Assembly: GCF_963662255.1 (NCBI RefSeq)
Contig: NC_085055.1
Location: 21,942,204-22,006,203 of the forward strand
Direction: 5' to 3'
From: Cinclus cinclus
Taxonomy: Eukaryota; Chordata; Aves; Passeriformes; Cinclidae
DNA: 64,000 nt
The notes under the pieces are model-generated. The model did not search any database. It was given only the letters and a program-made list of their open reading frames with translations, and was not told the origin of the DNA. Positions 10,293 through 23,453 of this stretch are shown here, piece by piece; position 1 is the first letter of the stretch; each line of letters starts with the position of its first letter. Made by a program: the position numbers and the translations under genes.

Positions 10293-10775
10293 AATCACAG
10301 AATCACAGGGTAACCAGCTTGGAAGAGACCTCCGACATCAAGTCCAACCCATGCCCTGACACCTCAGCTAGAGCATGCCACCAAGTGCCATATCCAGTCT
10401 TTTTTTAAAACACATCCAGGGATGGTGATTCCGCCACCTCCCCCCCAGCTAAACTATTCCAATCCTTCATTATTCTTTCCGTGAAAAAACTTCTTCCTGA
10501 TATCCAGCCTATATCTCCCCTGGTGCAGCTTGAGACTGTGTGCTCTGGTTCTGTCAGTGCAGCCTGCTGAATGAGACCACCACACCTGACTAGAGCCACC
10601 TTTCAGGGAGCTGTACAGAGTGATAAGACTCTCCCCTGAGTCCCCTTTTCTCCAGGCTGAGCAGTCGTTCAGTCGTTCCTCACAGGATTTGTGTTCCAAG
10701 CCCCTCACCAGCCTTGTTGCCTCCTCTGGATGCACTCAAGCGTCTCAATGTCCTTCCTAAACTGAGGGGCCCAGA
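10293..10775 (-). mobile_element. CR1 fragment, unit II
   Basis: Same insertion as in unit I, carried by duplication. Confidence 0.85.
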
Positions 10776-11333
10776 ATAGCTCCTGCACGTGGGGAAACAG
10801 GGAACAAGAAGCCTTCCATCAAAGCACAGCCTTCCCACTGTCTCCAGTCCAGCCCAGCCCAGTCCAGACTGCTGCTGGGCTGTTTGGATCCCCGTAAGGG
10901 GAGGAGAGGCAAGTTTACCTTGATCCACAATTGAGGAAAGAATTAGATCCTAAACATACCCAAAAGCAATATTAAAACACAAACGAGGTTAAATGTTTGG
11001 ATTCAAAGCGATATTTCAACCTTTACTTTTTCATAAAAGAAAAAAGAAAGAAGATAGGAAAGTAGGGAAAGGCCAAGAATAATTCCGTGAAGCACAGGGA
11101 AGGGGTTACCGCCACCATGGGTCCAGCAGTGGCTCCCAGAGTGCGATGGGTCTTTCCCTGCTGAATTCCACCCTTTGAGGGATAGACTGTGAGGGAGGTA
11201 GCTGGACCAGCACTGTGGGAGGACACCAACAGACAGCAAAGATTCCAACACTTTGTAGATTTAGCAGCTGCAGCTTCTGGGGCAGTTGCTTCTAGAGGGT
11301 TTTGGGAATGGCAATGTCATGTCCACCTCAAAG

Positions 11334-11624
11334 CTACAGCATGTCCATGGGCCGATTCATGTAGGCCCATTTAAAGTTCATTAACTGGTCATTGGAATCC
11401 AGCTGAAGTTCACCTGATGTATCCAAAAGTTTATTGTTTGCTTTTCTCATGTATTGAAGCTTTGCTGCTTGCTCGCCTGATGTATCTATCAACTGCAAAC
11501 CCTCTTCAGGACTTCAAACAGGGTTTACTTTCTGCAATAAAGCAGGGACTAAAGCTTTCGTTAGAGGCAGAGTAAAACTTTGAATTTTCAAACTTGAATC
11601 TTCCAAAAGGCAATGAAGAAAACC
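11334..11624 (-). pseudogene. Unidentified C-terminal coding fragment, copy II
   Basis: Same frame and stop as in unit I, acceptor kept. Confidence 0.38.
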
Positions 11625-11986
11625 ATTCCTTCCTTTTTACTCGTTCACTACACGGGGCCAGGTGAGAGCAGGGTGGGAGGCTGGTGCTGACAGAGGCGCC
11701 CCTGCTGCAGGGAGAGGGCAGAAAGGGCTCTGGCCTTCTTCAGAGGAACCCCCCTAAATATGAGGTCCATCCCGGCTGAGTCCACTTCTCCCACAGGCAG
11801 TGCCCTTGAGCCGCTGGCCAAGGCTGCCTCCTCCAGCCTAGCAGTGTTGTGGGGTTAGGAGAGAGGAGGAGGTTCTGCCCCAAACCTCCATCTCAGCTTG
11901 TCTTAACTGTTGCAGTTGTTGTAGCACTTTGTGTTGGAAAATCAAGTACTGAGACTTGTCTAAAAGAGACAAGAAAAGGGGGGACT

Positions 11987-12526
11987 TGATACATAACTCA
12001 TGGAATATCCATTTTTGAGTTCCACTGAAGTTGCTGAATAGAGCTTTAGGACTAATTAGCAAAAAAGATATAAGAATGTAAAGGTACGCACAAAGGAGGA
12101 TGGAGCCAGTGGAGAAACAGATAAAAGAGGACAAGAGAAGTTTATTTTGTAAGTTACTTGACAAAAACAATAGTGCTTGCCCAAATAAAAAGTTCAAAGA
12201 GAGGGCACCTGTAATATTGAAGCATTCTGTGAATATGACCACCAGACACCCCTTCCAATGACCTCCAGGACCAAATGAAGACTTCCAGTAGAAAGTGAAT
12301 GCATGCCAATTCGTTTTTGGAAAGTAGTGTTCGTGTATGAGGTAGGAGGTGCATTGTAATGAGTATGTATGATCAGGACTGAATAAATACCCTGCTGTGA
12401 AGCTTCACCACACCCATCAGATTAAAGGAGATACTGTTCCATGTATCGAGCGCTGATGAAGAATGTCTGCTCTCTAATGCTTCAAACAGAATCAAAAGCT
12501 TTATTTTACAGCTAATAACAGTATCA
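11987..12526 (+). mobile_element. LTR-like element, copy II
   Basis: Same element with the same termini and purine tract, carried by the unit duplication. Confidence 0.4.
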
Positions 12527-12660
12527 ATATCCTACCGTCTTCCTAAATTACTACATCTATATGCTTTCCCTCCCACAGCTCCCACTTCCCCAGTCTTGAT
12601 GTAACGCGCAGACAGCAGAAGAAAGCAGACGAGGCCCTTCTCAGCATCCCGGCTTTCAGT

Positions 12661-13185
12661 TCAGAGGGGCCATGGCGGCTCCACATCAAACGGGATGACG
12701 GGCGGGAGGTGCCGGTTGTCCCCTGCTGCCAACGCTTCGTGTCCCCTCGGCGGTCCCCGCACCAGCCCGTTCCTCTGCAGGTCATCCAGCTCTCTCCGGG
12801 GACGCTGGCGGGGCACAGGGCTCGGTGGCCTATCCCCATCGGCGAGTCTTCGGCGCCGGCCACCTCCAGGAGCCGCATCCTCCTGCTGCTCCTGCTGCTG
12901 CCGCTGCCGCCAGCGCACCACGAAGGGATGGAGGCGGCGGCGGCGGCGAGGTGGGGCCACAACGACAGGGTTGTCCTGGCCCTGCAGCCGGCGGATGGCC
13001 CCGATGGGCCCTTGGCAGATCGGGCAGCTGGCAGCGGTGTCGGGGGCGGCCTGGGGCTGGATGCAGGCGTGGCAGAACACGTGTCCGCAGGGCTCCACGG
13101 CAGCGGGGCTCTGCAGGAAATCCACGCAGATGTGGCAGACCCTGACGGGTCGTGCCGCTGATGGCTCCTGCCTGAGCTCTGCCAT
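12661..13185 (-). CDS. RING-finger protein, copy II
   Basis: Intact 174-residue ORF, same structure as copy I. Two differences: Y18 is H and S28 is A, neither a zinc ligand. All eight RING ligands are kept. Confidence 0.75.
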   Translation of the reverse strand: MAELRQEPSAARPVRVCHICVDFLQSPAAVEPCGHVFCHACIQPQAAPDTAASCPICQGPIGAIRRLQGQDNPVVVAPPRRRRRLHPFVVRWRQRQQQEQQEDAAPGGGRRRRLADGDRPPSPVPRQRPRRELDDLQRNGLVRGPPRGHEALAAGDNRHLPPVIPFDVEPPWPL

Positions 13186-13251
13186 TGCTGCTCCTGGACT
13201 TGAGTCCCCTCAGCTGCCGCAAGGATTCGAAGGCTCGGCTTCCACTTGCGG

Positions 13252-13524
13252 CACTCGGAGGTTCCTCAACCTCTCCAGGGACTCAGAGGCTCCTCAGTCA
13301 CTGGCAGCACTCGGAAGCTCCTCTGTCACTGTCAGGACTCGGAGGTTCCTCCTCGGTCACTGGCAGCACTTAGAGCTTCCTCACTCACTGTCAGGACTCG
13401 GAGGCTCCTCAGACGCTGGCAGCACACAGGCTCTCCAGACACTGACAGCACTCAGGCTCCTCAGATGCTGGCAGCACTCAGAGGCTCCTCACACAGTGGC
13501 AGCACTCGGAGGCTCCTCAGCTGC
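13252..13524. repeat. 28-bp minisatellite, copy II
   Basis: Same array as in unit I, same repeat number. Confidence 0.85.
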
Positions 13525-13569
13525 TAGTGGGTCACAGTGTGAGTGTTGGGGCACTGCCCAACGCTGCTG

Positions 13570-13715
13570 TTTATAGTTACGTGAGTGGTGTCACAGTGAT
13601 CGTGAGTGGTGACATCACAGGGCTCTGTGTGGCACCCAGGACCGCCCCTGGTGTCACAGTGATCGTGAGTGGTGACATCACAGGGCTCTGTGTGGCACCC
13701 AGGACCGCCCCCATG
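13570..13715 (-). promoter_or_regulatory. RING gene promoter, copy II
   Basis: Same arrangement as in unit I: TATAAA on the minus strand followed upstream by the duplicated 64-bp block with TGATGTCA sites. Confidence 0.45.
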
Positions 13716-14509
13716 CACAGAGGCAGATGCTGTGGCACAAAGCCCACCTGGCAGTGGGCTGCACACCTCAGTGTTTGCCCAGCATCCTTCCAGGCAGTCC
13801 CTGCTGGAGTGGGACTGTGCCAGTCACACTTGCTCACACCTGCTCTGCAGAGCTGCTTTCCATGATGTGTCCTGGTGCCTGGGGCTGCATCTCCCCCGCG
13901 GGAGGACTCTGCTTGGCCCTTGGTTGAATTTCAGGACGTTCCATCAGCTCAATTCTCCAGCTTGGTGAGGTCCTTGTGGGTGCAGAATCACCCTCTGGTG
14001 TCTCAGCAGCTCCTCCCACTGTAGGAGATTCCGCAGACGTGCTGAAGGTGCCCTGGGCCCCATTATTCAGGCCACCAGCAAGAAGGAAAAGGACCAGTCC
14101 CAGTACTGATGCCTGGGCTACACTGATGATGATCAGCCTCTATCTCAGCTTCATGCTGAGATCAACACCCTCTACTTAAAAGCCAGGATCAACACTTACA
14201 ATCACTTCCTCACAGGGCAGAGCTTATTTGCAAAGTTCCGCCTTTCCCCAGCCCTCTGCTTTCTCCAAACTCATGAGAAAGGTCTGGCTGATCATTTATC
14301 AGTCCCACTAAGCATTTTCCCCCTTCAAATACAGCAGCTTTGGAATACAACATAGAGTCTGTTGAATTCTTTGCCTCTTCCACCACTTTTCTTGAAGATA
14401 CCATCGTAGCACTTACACACCACAGCTGCCTCTTGGAATCATTTGCTGCCCCCTGCAAACAAGCAGGTCCTTTGGCACAGACTCTCCAGCACCAGGCACC
14501 TCCGGGGCC

Positions 14510-14524
14510 CTGCTGCTGCTGCTG
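14510..14524. repeat. (CTG)5 run, unit II
   Basis: Five repeats. Confidence 0.9.
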
Positions 14525-15403
14525 CCACCGTAGCCCTGCTGTGAATGGAATGGAAGAGGCTGTGATGACAGCCGGCCACCCCAGCACAGTTACCCACCTG
14601 CACTTGGGAAGACTGTGGTCACAGCTCAGTCTGTCCCTGCGATTTCACCTCTCACAGTGAAATCCCACCTGTTTGTCCCACCTTCCCTATCACCTGCTTG
14701 GCATTGGCCCAGTGCCAGCTTTTTTGTGGCCTTTATGTGCCTTAAGAATGCCACCATGGCTTGCACAATTAATAACACAGATCCTTTGTGTTTATTTCTG
14801 GGAGAAGAAGAAGAAAGCCTTTGAGACAAAGCACTCTACACACACAAAGCTGATGAGCAGGAGAGGTGTGTGTGTGTGTGTGCCCAGCCACTACCTGACT
14901 ATCTGCAGAGCTTTGCACACTCCTCTCCTGGTGCCTCCAACCCCCAAGCCCAGCTTTCAGCAGGGTTTGCTCAAACTGGTTCTGGCTACATCAGCTGCAA
15001 GATCTGACTCCAGTTCAAGTTTGCTGATATCTGCGACAAGGCAGCGGAGACTGGCAGGACACCAGCACACATCCTGCATCCACCCAGTGCCATGGCACAG
15101 ACTGCTGGAGGGGAACTTGACCAGCCAGTTCAGCCCACTCAGAGCCTTCTCCAAACACGTCGCCCATCCACGAGGAAGCAGCTCAGCAATTCCATTACTC
15201 TAATCAAAAAGCACACAACAAAACCCACCCCAGTTTCTAGCAACCTCCTTCCAGAGCACCAGAGAGGAATTGCCCTCTCACCCTCACAGCTGGGTGGAAT
15301 TTGCAGCACGTCTGGGACAAGGCCAGGGGACCAGCCCTCCTTCCAGGAAGGAAACGTTTTTCAGGCATGCTGAGAGGTTGGGAGTCTCACTGCTGCTACT
15401 CAC

Positions 15404-15456
15404 GGTGACATTTTTCAGGCACTCCTCACAGCTCCTGTTCGTGTACTGGTGACAAT
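15404..15456 (-). pseudogene. PTTG1IP exon 2, extra copy 3
   Basis: Identical exon with both splice sites intact; one extra A in the neighbouring run on plus. Confidence 0.93.
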
Positions 15457-15969
15457 CTGCAGGAAGGAAAAAAAGGCACTTGAGGACTTTTAAGAGCTTT
15501 GGTGGTTTAAAGCTTTGGGCTCCTCCAAGTCTGCTCCAACCCACCACTGGACCAGCAGCAATGCGTGCTGCTGCTGCAAGAGCCACCAGCTTCAGCATGC
15601 ACTCTGTGGCACAGTGGGAGGCCCAAATGCAAGTGGAAGTTCATCTGCCTTGCTCTGCTGACAAAGCCCTCAGCTGTGAGTTCCTCTACTGGGTTTTATT
15701 TCCCTAAAAGCCTGAGCATCAGAAACCTTGAAAAACATGTGACAAAAGCACTTGGCTCTCTGCTCCTAATCAGCAACAGGGCACTTCAGGAATAACTTCC
15801 ATTAACTAAGACGTGAAACACTTTCCATCAGTCACCCTGGACAAATTTGTTGGAACACGCTAAACTCACAGCAATTATTTCAGGATCAGTTTGATTTCAA
15901 GCCCCTTTGATCATCACTCAGACATCCAAATATCTGTGTAGCAATTTGCAGGGAGAGTGTTTTTCATAC

Positions 15970-17586
15970 CTGTGCAGGTGTGTCTGCTTCTTTAATAGGC
16001 TGTCCATCAAACAGGAACGTAATGTGCCTCGGTGACAAGCCCTGCAAGTTCAAAGTCACGTATGAGAAACTGCACTTGTGTTTCTGAATCCAAACTAAGT
16101 ATTCATGGATTGACTGTCTAAACACATGTTAGCAAAATGAACACTCAAAAAGACCAGGGGGATGACAGAAGATGACAGATTTTGATTACAGCCTCTTCCA
16201 TGTCAGGGAGGTGAGGCCCTGGCACAGGTTGCCCAGAGAAGCTGTGGCTGTCCCTGGATCCCTGCAAGTGTCCAAAGCCAGGCTGGACAGGGCTTGAAGC
16301 AAGCTGGGATAGTAGAAGGTGTCCCTGCCCATGGCAGGGGGTGGAGTGAGATGGGCTTTAAATTCCCTTCTTACCCCAAAGCATCCTGTGATTCTCTGAT
16401 TAAGATGTAACCACCAGGACACTGAGCACATTTGTCTTGCTGTCTACACTGAGGAAGGCCAAATGCTAGCAATTTTACGTTGCCCTTAAAACCTGAGTTA
16501 CCACACTGCTACTGAATCCCCTTCCGACCATGTTTAAGTGTGCGAGGAAGTCTTTATTCACTGCATCAGGGATTGAGGGCCTTGCTTTGCCCTCTTAAAA
16601 TCCTTCAAAATGCACGTGCATTCACACTTCTGTCACGCACAGGAATGCTAAAAATTCCCTGTACCTCTCCAAAAACCCAGAGAGGTGTCAGGGTGCAGCA
16701 GGCACAGAGCAGGGCAGAGAGTCAACTTTGAATAAGCAAAGAAAGGATCCTGCAAGTAACAGACAAGGGCCAACAAAATCCAACTCCCTTTCCAAAGCCA
16801 CTCGCATGCCCACCCTCTGCTCTGTGTAAAGCAGAGCCATTGGGAGCTCCAGGCTCAGGAACTGAGCTGTGGGGATTCATCCTTCTCCAGCTCAGGATGG
16901 CAATGAGGAACAGCCTGGGAACACCTGTGGAACACAGCGGTCACAGCTGTGCAACAGGCAGCAGGAGACACTGGAAGGGAGGAGGAAACCATCCACGAGG
17001 AAGCTGCGGCATAGAAGAATTTATTTGGCGCCATTATCCAAAGAGAAAATGCCCTCAAAGTTGAGGAAGTTTCTGAAGATGACAGCACTGAGGGTTGGTG
17101 AATTGTCTCAGAGTGAGGATCGGAACCGGAGGAAGTTTTGTAACTATCACGGGACGTTAGGGAGCACCTGAAAAGGAAGACACAGCCTTGACTCAGCCAT
17201 GAGAAGAACTCCACACCGAGGAGCTGCCAGCATCCCAGCTCCTCACTCTCGCACACACCCGGACACCCTCACGCTGCCCACAAGCACGTTCCACGATCCG
17301 GCCGCAGAAGCAAGCGAAGGTTCCACCGGCACGGGGACGCTTCCTCGGGGTGGCCGAGGTCCCTCAGGTCCCGGTGGGAGCCCCGCCACGGGCCGTGCCC
17401 GCGCCTACCTGTCGGCCTCAGTACGCCTTCATGAGCTTGCTCAGCGGAGCGTGCCGCTTTATTCTTTATCCAGCCGTGCCCCGAGATGCGGAGGGACAGC
17501 CGCTCCTCCCTCCCTCCGTCCCTCCGTCCCTCCGTCCTTCCGTCCCGCTCCTCTCCCCGCCTCACCCGGGGCTTCTCCTCCGACAT
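15970..17586 (-). pseudogene. SUMO3-like remnant, copy III
   Basis: Exon 1 17586-17566, exon 2 remnant 17462-17409 with a private change near its end (GGCCTCAG on plus), exon 3 16041-15970. Confidence 0.85.
16202..16401 (+). mobile_element. CR1 3' end, unit III
   Basis: Same insertion as in unit I. Confidence 0.8.
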
Positions 17587-17777
17587 GGCGGAGGGGGAGC
17601 GGGGGGCTCGCCTTGGGGGCGTGGCCAGCGGCAGGGGGCGGGGCCGCGGGCGGGGCCGCGCGCAGGAGCGTCCCCGCTGAGCCGCAAGGGGGCGCTGTGC
17701 TCCGGCGCCGGGCCGGCCTGAGGGGAGCGGCCGGGACAGCTCGGAACAGCCTCTGGATACCCACTGGACACCCCCGG

Positions 17778-18260
17778 AATCACAGAATCACAGGGTAACC
17801 AGCTTGGAAGAGACCTCCGACATCAAGTCCAACCCATGCCCTGACACCTCAGCTAGAGCATGCCACCAAGTGCCATATCCAGTCTTTTTTTAAAACACAT
17901 CCAGGGATGGTGATTCCGCCACCTCCCCCCCAGCTAAACTATTCCAATCCTTCATTATTCTTTCCGTGAAAAAACTTCTTCCTGATATCCAGCCTATATC
18001 TCCCCTGGTGCAGCTTGAGACTGTGTGCTCTGGTTCTGTCAGTGCAGCCTGCTGAATGAGACCACCACACCTGACTAGAGCCACCTTTCAGGGAGCTGTA
18101 CAGAGTGATAAGACTCTCCCCTGAGTCCCCTTTTCTCCAGGCTGAGCAGTCGTTCAGTCGTTCCTCACAGGATTTGTGTTCCAAGCCCCTCACCAGCCTT
18201 GTTGCCTCCTCTGGATGCACTCAAGCGTCTCAATGTCCTTCCTAAACTGAGGGGCCCAGA
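17778..18260 (-). mobile_element. CR1 fragment, unit III
   Basis: Same insertion as in unit I. Confidence 0.85.
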
Positions 18261-18818
18261 ATAGCTCCTGCACGTGGGGAAACAGGGAACAAGAAGCCTT
18301 CCATCAAAGCACAGCCTTCCCACTGTCTCCAGTCCAGCCCAGCCCAGTCCAGACTGCTGCTGGGCTGTTTGGATCCCCGTAAGGGGAGGAGAGGCAAGTT
18401 TACCTTGATCCACAATTGAGGAAAGAATTAGATCCTAAACATACCCAAAAGCAACATTAAAACACAAACGAGGTTAAATGTTTGGATTCAAAGCGATATT
18501 TCAACCTTTACTTTTTCATAAAAGAAAAAAGAAAGAAGATAGGAAAGTAGGGAAAGGCCAAGAATAATTCCGTGAAGCACAGGGAAGGGGTTACCGCCAC
18601 CATGGGTCCAGCAGTGGCTCCCAGAGTGCGATGGGTCTTTCCCTGCTGAATTCCACCCTTTGAGGGATAGACTGTGAGGGAGGTAGCTGGACCAGCACTG
18701 TGGGAGGACACCAACAGACAGCAAAGATTCCAACACTTTGTAGATTTAGCAGCTGCAGCTTCTGGGGCAGTTGCTTCTAGAGGGTTTTGGGAATGGCAAT
18801 GTCATGTCCACCTCAAAG

Positions 18819-19109
18819 CTACAGCATGTCCATGGGCCGATTCATGTAGGCCCATTTAAAGTTCATTAACTGGTCATTGGAATCCAGCTGAAGTTCACCT
18901 GATGTATCCAAAAGTTTATTGTTTGCTTTTCTCATGTATTGAAGCTTTGCTGCTTGCTCGCCTGATGTATCTATCAACTGCAAACCCTCTTCAGGACTTC
19001 AAACAGGGTTTACTTTCTGCAATAAAGCAGGGACTAAAGCTTTCGTTAGAGGCAGAGTAAAACTTTGAATTTTCAAACTTGAATCTTCCAAAAGGCAATG
19101 AAGAAAACC
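18819..19109 (-). pseudogene. Unidentified C-terminal coding fragment, copy III
   Basis: Same frame and stop as in unit I. Confidence 0.38.
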
Positions 19110-19471
19110 ATTCCTTCCTTTTCACTCGTTCACTACACGGGGCCAGGTGAGAGCAGGGTGGGAGGCTGGTGCTGACAGAGGTGCCCCTGCTGCAGGGAGA
19201 GGGCAGAAAGGGCTCTGGCCTTCTTCAGAGGAACCCCCCTAAATATGAGGTCCATCCCGGCTGAGTCCACTTCTCCCACAGGCAGTGCCCTTGAGCCGCT
19301 GGCCAAGGCTGCCTCCTCCAGCCTAGCAGTGCTGTGGGGCTAGGAGAGAGGAGGAGGTTCTGCCCCAAACCTCCATCTCAGCTTGTCTTAACTGTTGCAG
19401 TTGTTGTAGCACTTTGTGTTGGAAAATCAAGTACTGAGACTTGTCTAAAAGAGACAAGAAAAGGGGGGACT

Positions 19472-20011
19472 TGATACATAACTCATGGAATATCCATTTT
19501 TGAGTTCCACTGAAGTTGCTGAATAGAGCTTTAGGACTAATTAGCAAAAAAGATATAAGAATGTAAAGGTACGCACAAAGGAGGATGGAGCCAGTGGAGA
19601 AACAGATAAAAGAGGACAAGAGAAGTTTATTTTGTAAGTTACTTGACAAAAACAATAGTGCTTGCCCAAATAAAAAGTTCAAAGAGAGGGCACCTGTAAT
19701 ATTGAAGCATTCTGTGAATATGACCACCAGACACCCCTTCCAATGACCTCCAGGACCAAATGAAGACTTCCAGTAGAAGGTGAATGCATGTCAATTCGTT
19801 TTTGGAAAGTAGTGTTCGTGTATGAGGTAGGAGGTGCATTGTAATGAGTATGCATGATCAGGACTGAATAAATACCCTGCTGTGAAGTTTCACCACACCC
19901 ATCAGATTAAAGGAGATACTGTTCCATGTATCGAGCGCTGATGAAGAATGTCTGCTCTCTAATGCTACAAACAGAATCAAAAGCTTTATTTTACAGCTAA
20001 TAACAGTATCA
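19472..20011 (+). mobile_element. LTR-like element, copy III
   Basis: Same element, same termini. Confidence 0.4.
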
Positions 20012-20145
20012 ATATCCTACCCTCTTCCTAAATTACTACATCTATATGCTTTCCCTCCCACAGCTCCCACTTCCCCAGTCTTGATGTAACGCGCAGACAG
20101 CAGAAGAAAGCAGACGAGGCCCTTCTCAGCATCCCGGCTTTCAGT

Positions 20146-20670
20146 TCAGAGGGGCCATGGCGGCTCCACATCAAACGGGATGACGGGCGGGAGGTGCCGG
20201 TTGTCCCCTGCTGCCAACGCTTCGTGTCCCCTCGGCGGTCCCCGCACCAGCCCGTTCCTCTGCAGGTCATCCAGCTCTCTCCGGGGACGCTGGCGGGGCA
20301 CAGGGCTCGGTGGCCTATCCCCATCGGCGAGTCTTCGGCGCCGGCCACCTCCAGGAGCCGCATCCTCCTGCTGCTCCTGCTGCTGCCGCTGCCGCCAGCG
20401 CACCACGAAGGGATGGAGGCGGCGGCGGCGGCGAGGTGGGGCCACAACGACAGGGTTGTCCTGGCCCTGCAGCCGGCGGATGGCCCCGATGGGCCCTTGG
20501 CAGATCGGGCAGCTGGCAGCGGTGTCGGGGGCGGCCTGGGGCTGGATGCAGGCGTGGCAGAACACGTGTCCGCAGGGCTCCACGGCAGAGGGGCTCTGCA
20601 GGAAATCCACGCAGATGTAGCAGACCCTGACGGGTCGTGCCGCTGATGGCTCCTGCCTGAGCTCTGCCAT
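20146..20670 (-). CDS. RING-finger protein, copy III
   Basis: Intact 174-residue ORF with the same predicted protein as copy I, 14,969 bp away, including S28. Confidence 0.75.
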   Translation of the reverse strand: MAELRQEPSAARPVRVCYICVDFLQSPSAVEPCGHVFCHACIQPQAAPDTAASCPICQGPIGAIRRLQGQDNPVVVAPPRRRRRLHPFVVRWRQRQQQEQQEDAAPGGGRRRRLADGDRPPSPVPRQRPRRELDDLQRNGLVRGPPRGHEALAAGDNRHLPPVIPFDVEPPWPL

Positions 20671-20736
20671 TGCTGCTCCTGGACTTGAGTCCCCTCAGCT
20701 GCCGCAAGGATTCGAAGGCTCGGCTTCCACTTGCGG

Positions 20737-21009
20737 CACTCGGAGGTTCCTCAACCTCTCCAGGGACTCAGAGGCTCCTCAGTCACTGGCAGCACTCGGA
20801 AGCTCCTCTGTCACTGTCAGGACTCGGAGGTTCCTCCTCGGTCACTGGCAGCACTTAGAGCTTCCTCACTCACTGTCAGGACTCGGAGGCTCCTCAGACG
20901 CTGGCAGCACACAGGCTCTCCAGACACTGACAGCACTCAGGCTCCTCAGATGCTGGCAGCACTCAGAGGCTCCTCACACAGTGGCAGCACTCGGAGGCTC
21001 CTCAGCTGC
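20737..21009. repeat. 28-bp minisatellite, copy III
   Basis: Same array as in unit I. Confidence 0.85.
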
Positions 21010-21054
21010 TAGTGGGTCACAGTGTGAGTGTTGGGGCACTGCCCAACGCTGCTG

Positions 21055-21200
21055 TTTATAGTTACGTGAGTGGTGTCACAGTGATCGTGAGTGGTGACAT
21101 CACAGGGCTCTGTGTGGCACCCAGGACCGCCCCTGGTGTCACAGTGATCGTGAGTGGTGACATCACAGGGCTCTGTGTGGCACCCAGGACCGCCCCCAGG
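21055..21200 (-). promoter_or_regulatory. RING gene promoter, copy III
   Basis: Same TATA box and duplicated 64-bp block as in unit I. Confidence 0.45.
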
Positions 21201-21994
21201 CACAGAGGCAGATGCTGTGGCACAAAGCCCACCTGGCAGTGGGCTGCACACCTCAGTGTTTGCCCAGCATCCTTCCAGGCAGTCCCTGCTGGAGTGGGAC
21301 TGTGCCAGTCACACTTGCTCACACCTGCTCTGCAGAGCTGCTTTCCATGATGTGTCCTGGTGCCTGGGGCTGCATCTCCCCCGCGGGAGGACTCTGCTTG
21401 GCCCTTGGTTGAATTTCAGGACGTTCCATCAGCTCAATTCTCCAGCTTGGTGAGGTCCTTGTGGGTGCAGAATCACCCTCTGGTGTCTCAGCAGCTCCTC
21501 CCACTGTAGGAGATTCCGCAGACGTGCTGAAGGTGCCCTGGGCCCCATTATTCAGGCCACCAGCAAGAAGGAAAAGGACCAGTCCCAGTACTGATGCCTG
21601 GGCTACACTGATGATGATCAGCCTCTATCTCAGCTTCATGCTGAGATCAACACCCTCTACTTAAAAGCCAGGATCAACACTTCCAATCACTTCCTCACAG
21701 GGCAGAGCTTATTTGCAACGTTCCGCCTTTCCCCAGCCCTCTGCTTTCTCCAAACTCATGAGAAAGGTCTGGCTGATCATTTATCAGTCCCACTAAGCAT
21801 TTTCCCCCTTCAAATACAGCAGCTTTGGAATACAACATAGAGTCTGTTGAATTCTTTGCCTCTTCCACCACTTTTCTTGAAGATACCATCGTAGCACTTA
21901 CACACCACAGCTGCCTCTTGGAATCATTTGCTGCCCCCTGCAAACAAGCAGGTCCTTTGGCACAGACTCTCCAGCACCAGGCACCTCCGGGGCC

Positions 21995-22009
21995 CTGCTG
22001 CTGCTGCTG
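21995..22009. repeat. (CTG)5 run, unit III
   Basis: Five repeats. Confidence 0.9.
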
Positions 22010-22888
22010 CCACCGTAGCCCTGCTGTGAATGGAATGGAAGAGGCTGTGATGACAGCCGGCCACCCCAGCACAGTTACCCACCTGCACTTGGGAAGACTG
22101 TGGTCACAGCTCAGTCTGTCCCTGCGATTTCACCTCTCACAGTGAAATCCCACCTGTTTGTCCCACCTTCCCTATCACCTGCTTGGCATTGGCCCAGTGC
22201 CAGCTTTTTTGTGGCCTTTATGTGCCTTAAGAATGCCACCATGGCTTGCACAATTAATAACACAGATCCTTTGTGTTTATTTCTGGGAGAAGAAGAAGAA
22301 AGCCTTTGAGACAAAGCACTCTACACACACAAAGCTGATGAGCAGGAGAGGTGTGTGTGTGTGTGTGCCCAGCCACTACCTGACTATCTGCAGAGCTTTG
22401 CACACTCCTCTCCTGGTGCCTCCAACCCCCAAGCCCAGCTTTCAGCAGGGTTTGCTCAAACTGGTTCTGGCTACATCAGCTGCAAGATCTGACTCCAGTT
22501 CAAGTTTGCTGATATCTGCGACAAGGCAGCGGAGACTGGCAGGACACCAGCACACATCCTGCATCCACCCAGTGCCATGGCACAGACTGCTGGAGGGGAA
22601 CTTGACCAGCCAGTTCAGCCCACTCAGAGCCTTCTCCAAACACGTCGCCCATCCACGAGGAAGCAGCTCAGCAATTCCATTACTCTAATCAAAAAGCACA
22701 CAACAAAACCCACCCCAGTTTCTAGCAACCTCCTTCCAGAGCACCAGAGAGGAATTGCCCTCTCACCCTCACAGCTGGGTGGAATTTGCAGCACGTCTGG
22801 GACAAGGCCAGGGGACCAGCCCTCCTTCCAGGAAGGAAACGTTTTTCAGGCATGCTGAGAGGTTGGGAGTCTCACTGCTGCTACTCAC

Positions 22889-22941
22889 GGTGACATTTTT
22901 CAGGCACTCCTCACAGCTCCTGTTCGTGTACTGGTGACAAT
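22889..22941 (-). pseudogene. PTTG1IP exon 2, extra copy 4
   Basis: Identical exon with both splice sites intact. Confidence 0.93.
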
Positions 22942-23453
22942 CTGCAGGAAGGAAAAAAGGCACTTGAGGACTTTTAAGAGCTTTGGTGGTTTAAAGCTTT
23001 GGGCTCCTCCAAGTCTGCTCCAACCCACCACTGGACCAGCAGCAATGCGTGCTGCTGCTGCAAGAGCCACCAGCTTCAGCATGCACTCTGTGGCACAGTG
23101 GGAGGCCCAAATGCAAGTGGAAGTTCATCTGCCTTGCTCTGCTGACAAAGCCCTCAGCTGTGAGTTCCTCTACTGGGTTTTATTTCCCTAAAAGCCTGAG
23201 CATCAGAAACCTTGAAAAACATGTGACAAAAGCACTTGGCTCTCTGCTCCTAATCAGCAACAGGGCACTTCAGGAATAACTTCCATTAACTAAGACGTGA
23301 AACACTTTCCATCAGTCACCCTGGACAAATTTGTTGGAACACGCTAAACTCACAGCAATTATTTCAGGATCAGTTTGATTTCAAGCCCCTTTGATCATCA
23401 CTCAGACATCCAAATATCTGTGTAGCAATTTGCAGGGAGAGTGTTTTTCATAC

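Larger units (their letters stand above)
7258..14741. repeat. Tandem unit II, 7,484 bp
   Basis: Complete unit, begun at the point where the PTTG1IP intron 2 fragment (TTAAGAATGCC) joins RING-side sequence. Near-identical to units I, III and IV. It shares private variants with unit IV (CATGCCGG at the SUMO start, RING A28). Confidence 0.97.
14742..22226. repeat. Tandem unit III, 7,485 bp
   Basis: Complete unit with the same order of parts. Variants pair it with unit I at a spacing of 14,969 bp. Confidence 0.97.

Noticed and set aside
12695..13576. 293-codon plus-strand ORF over RING copy II
   Set aside because: Antisense to the RING gene and its minisatellite. It is long in only one unit because one base change removes a stop; its counterparts are 146-212 codons.
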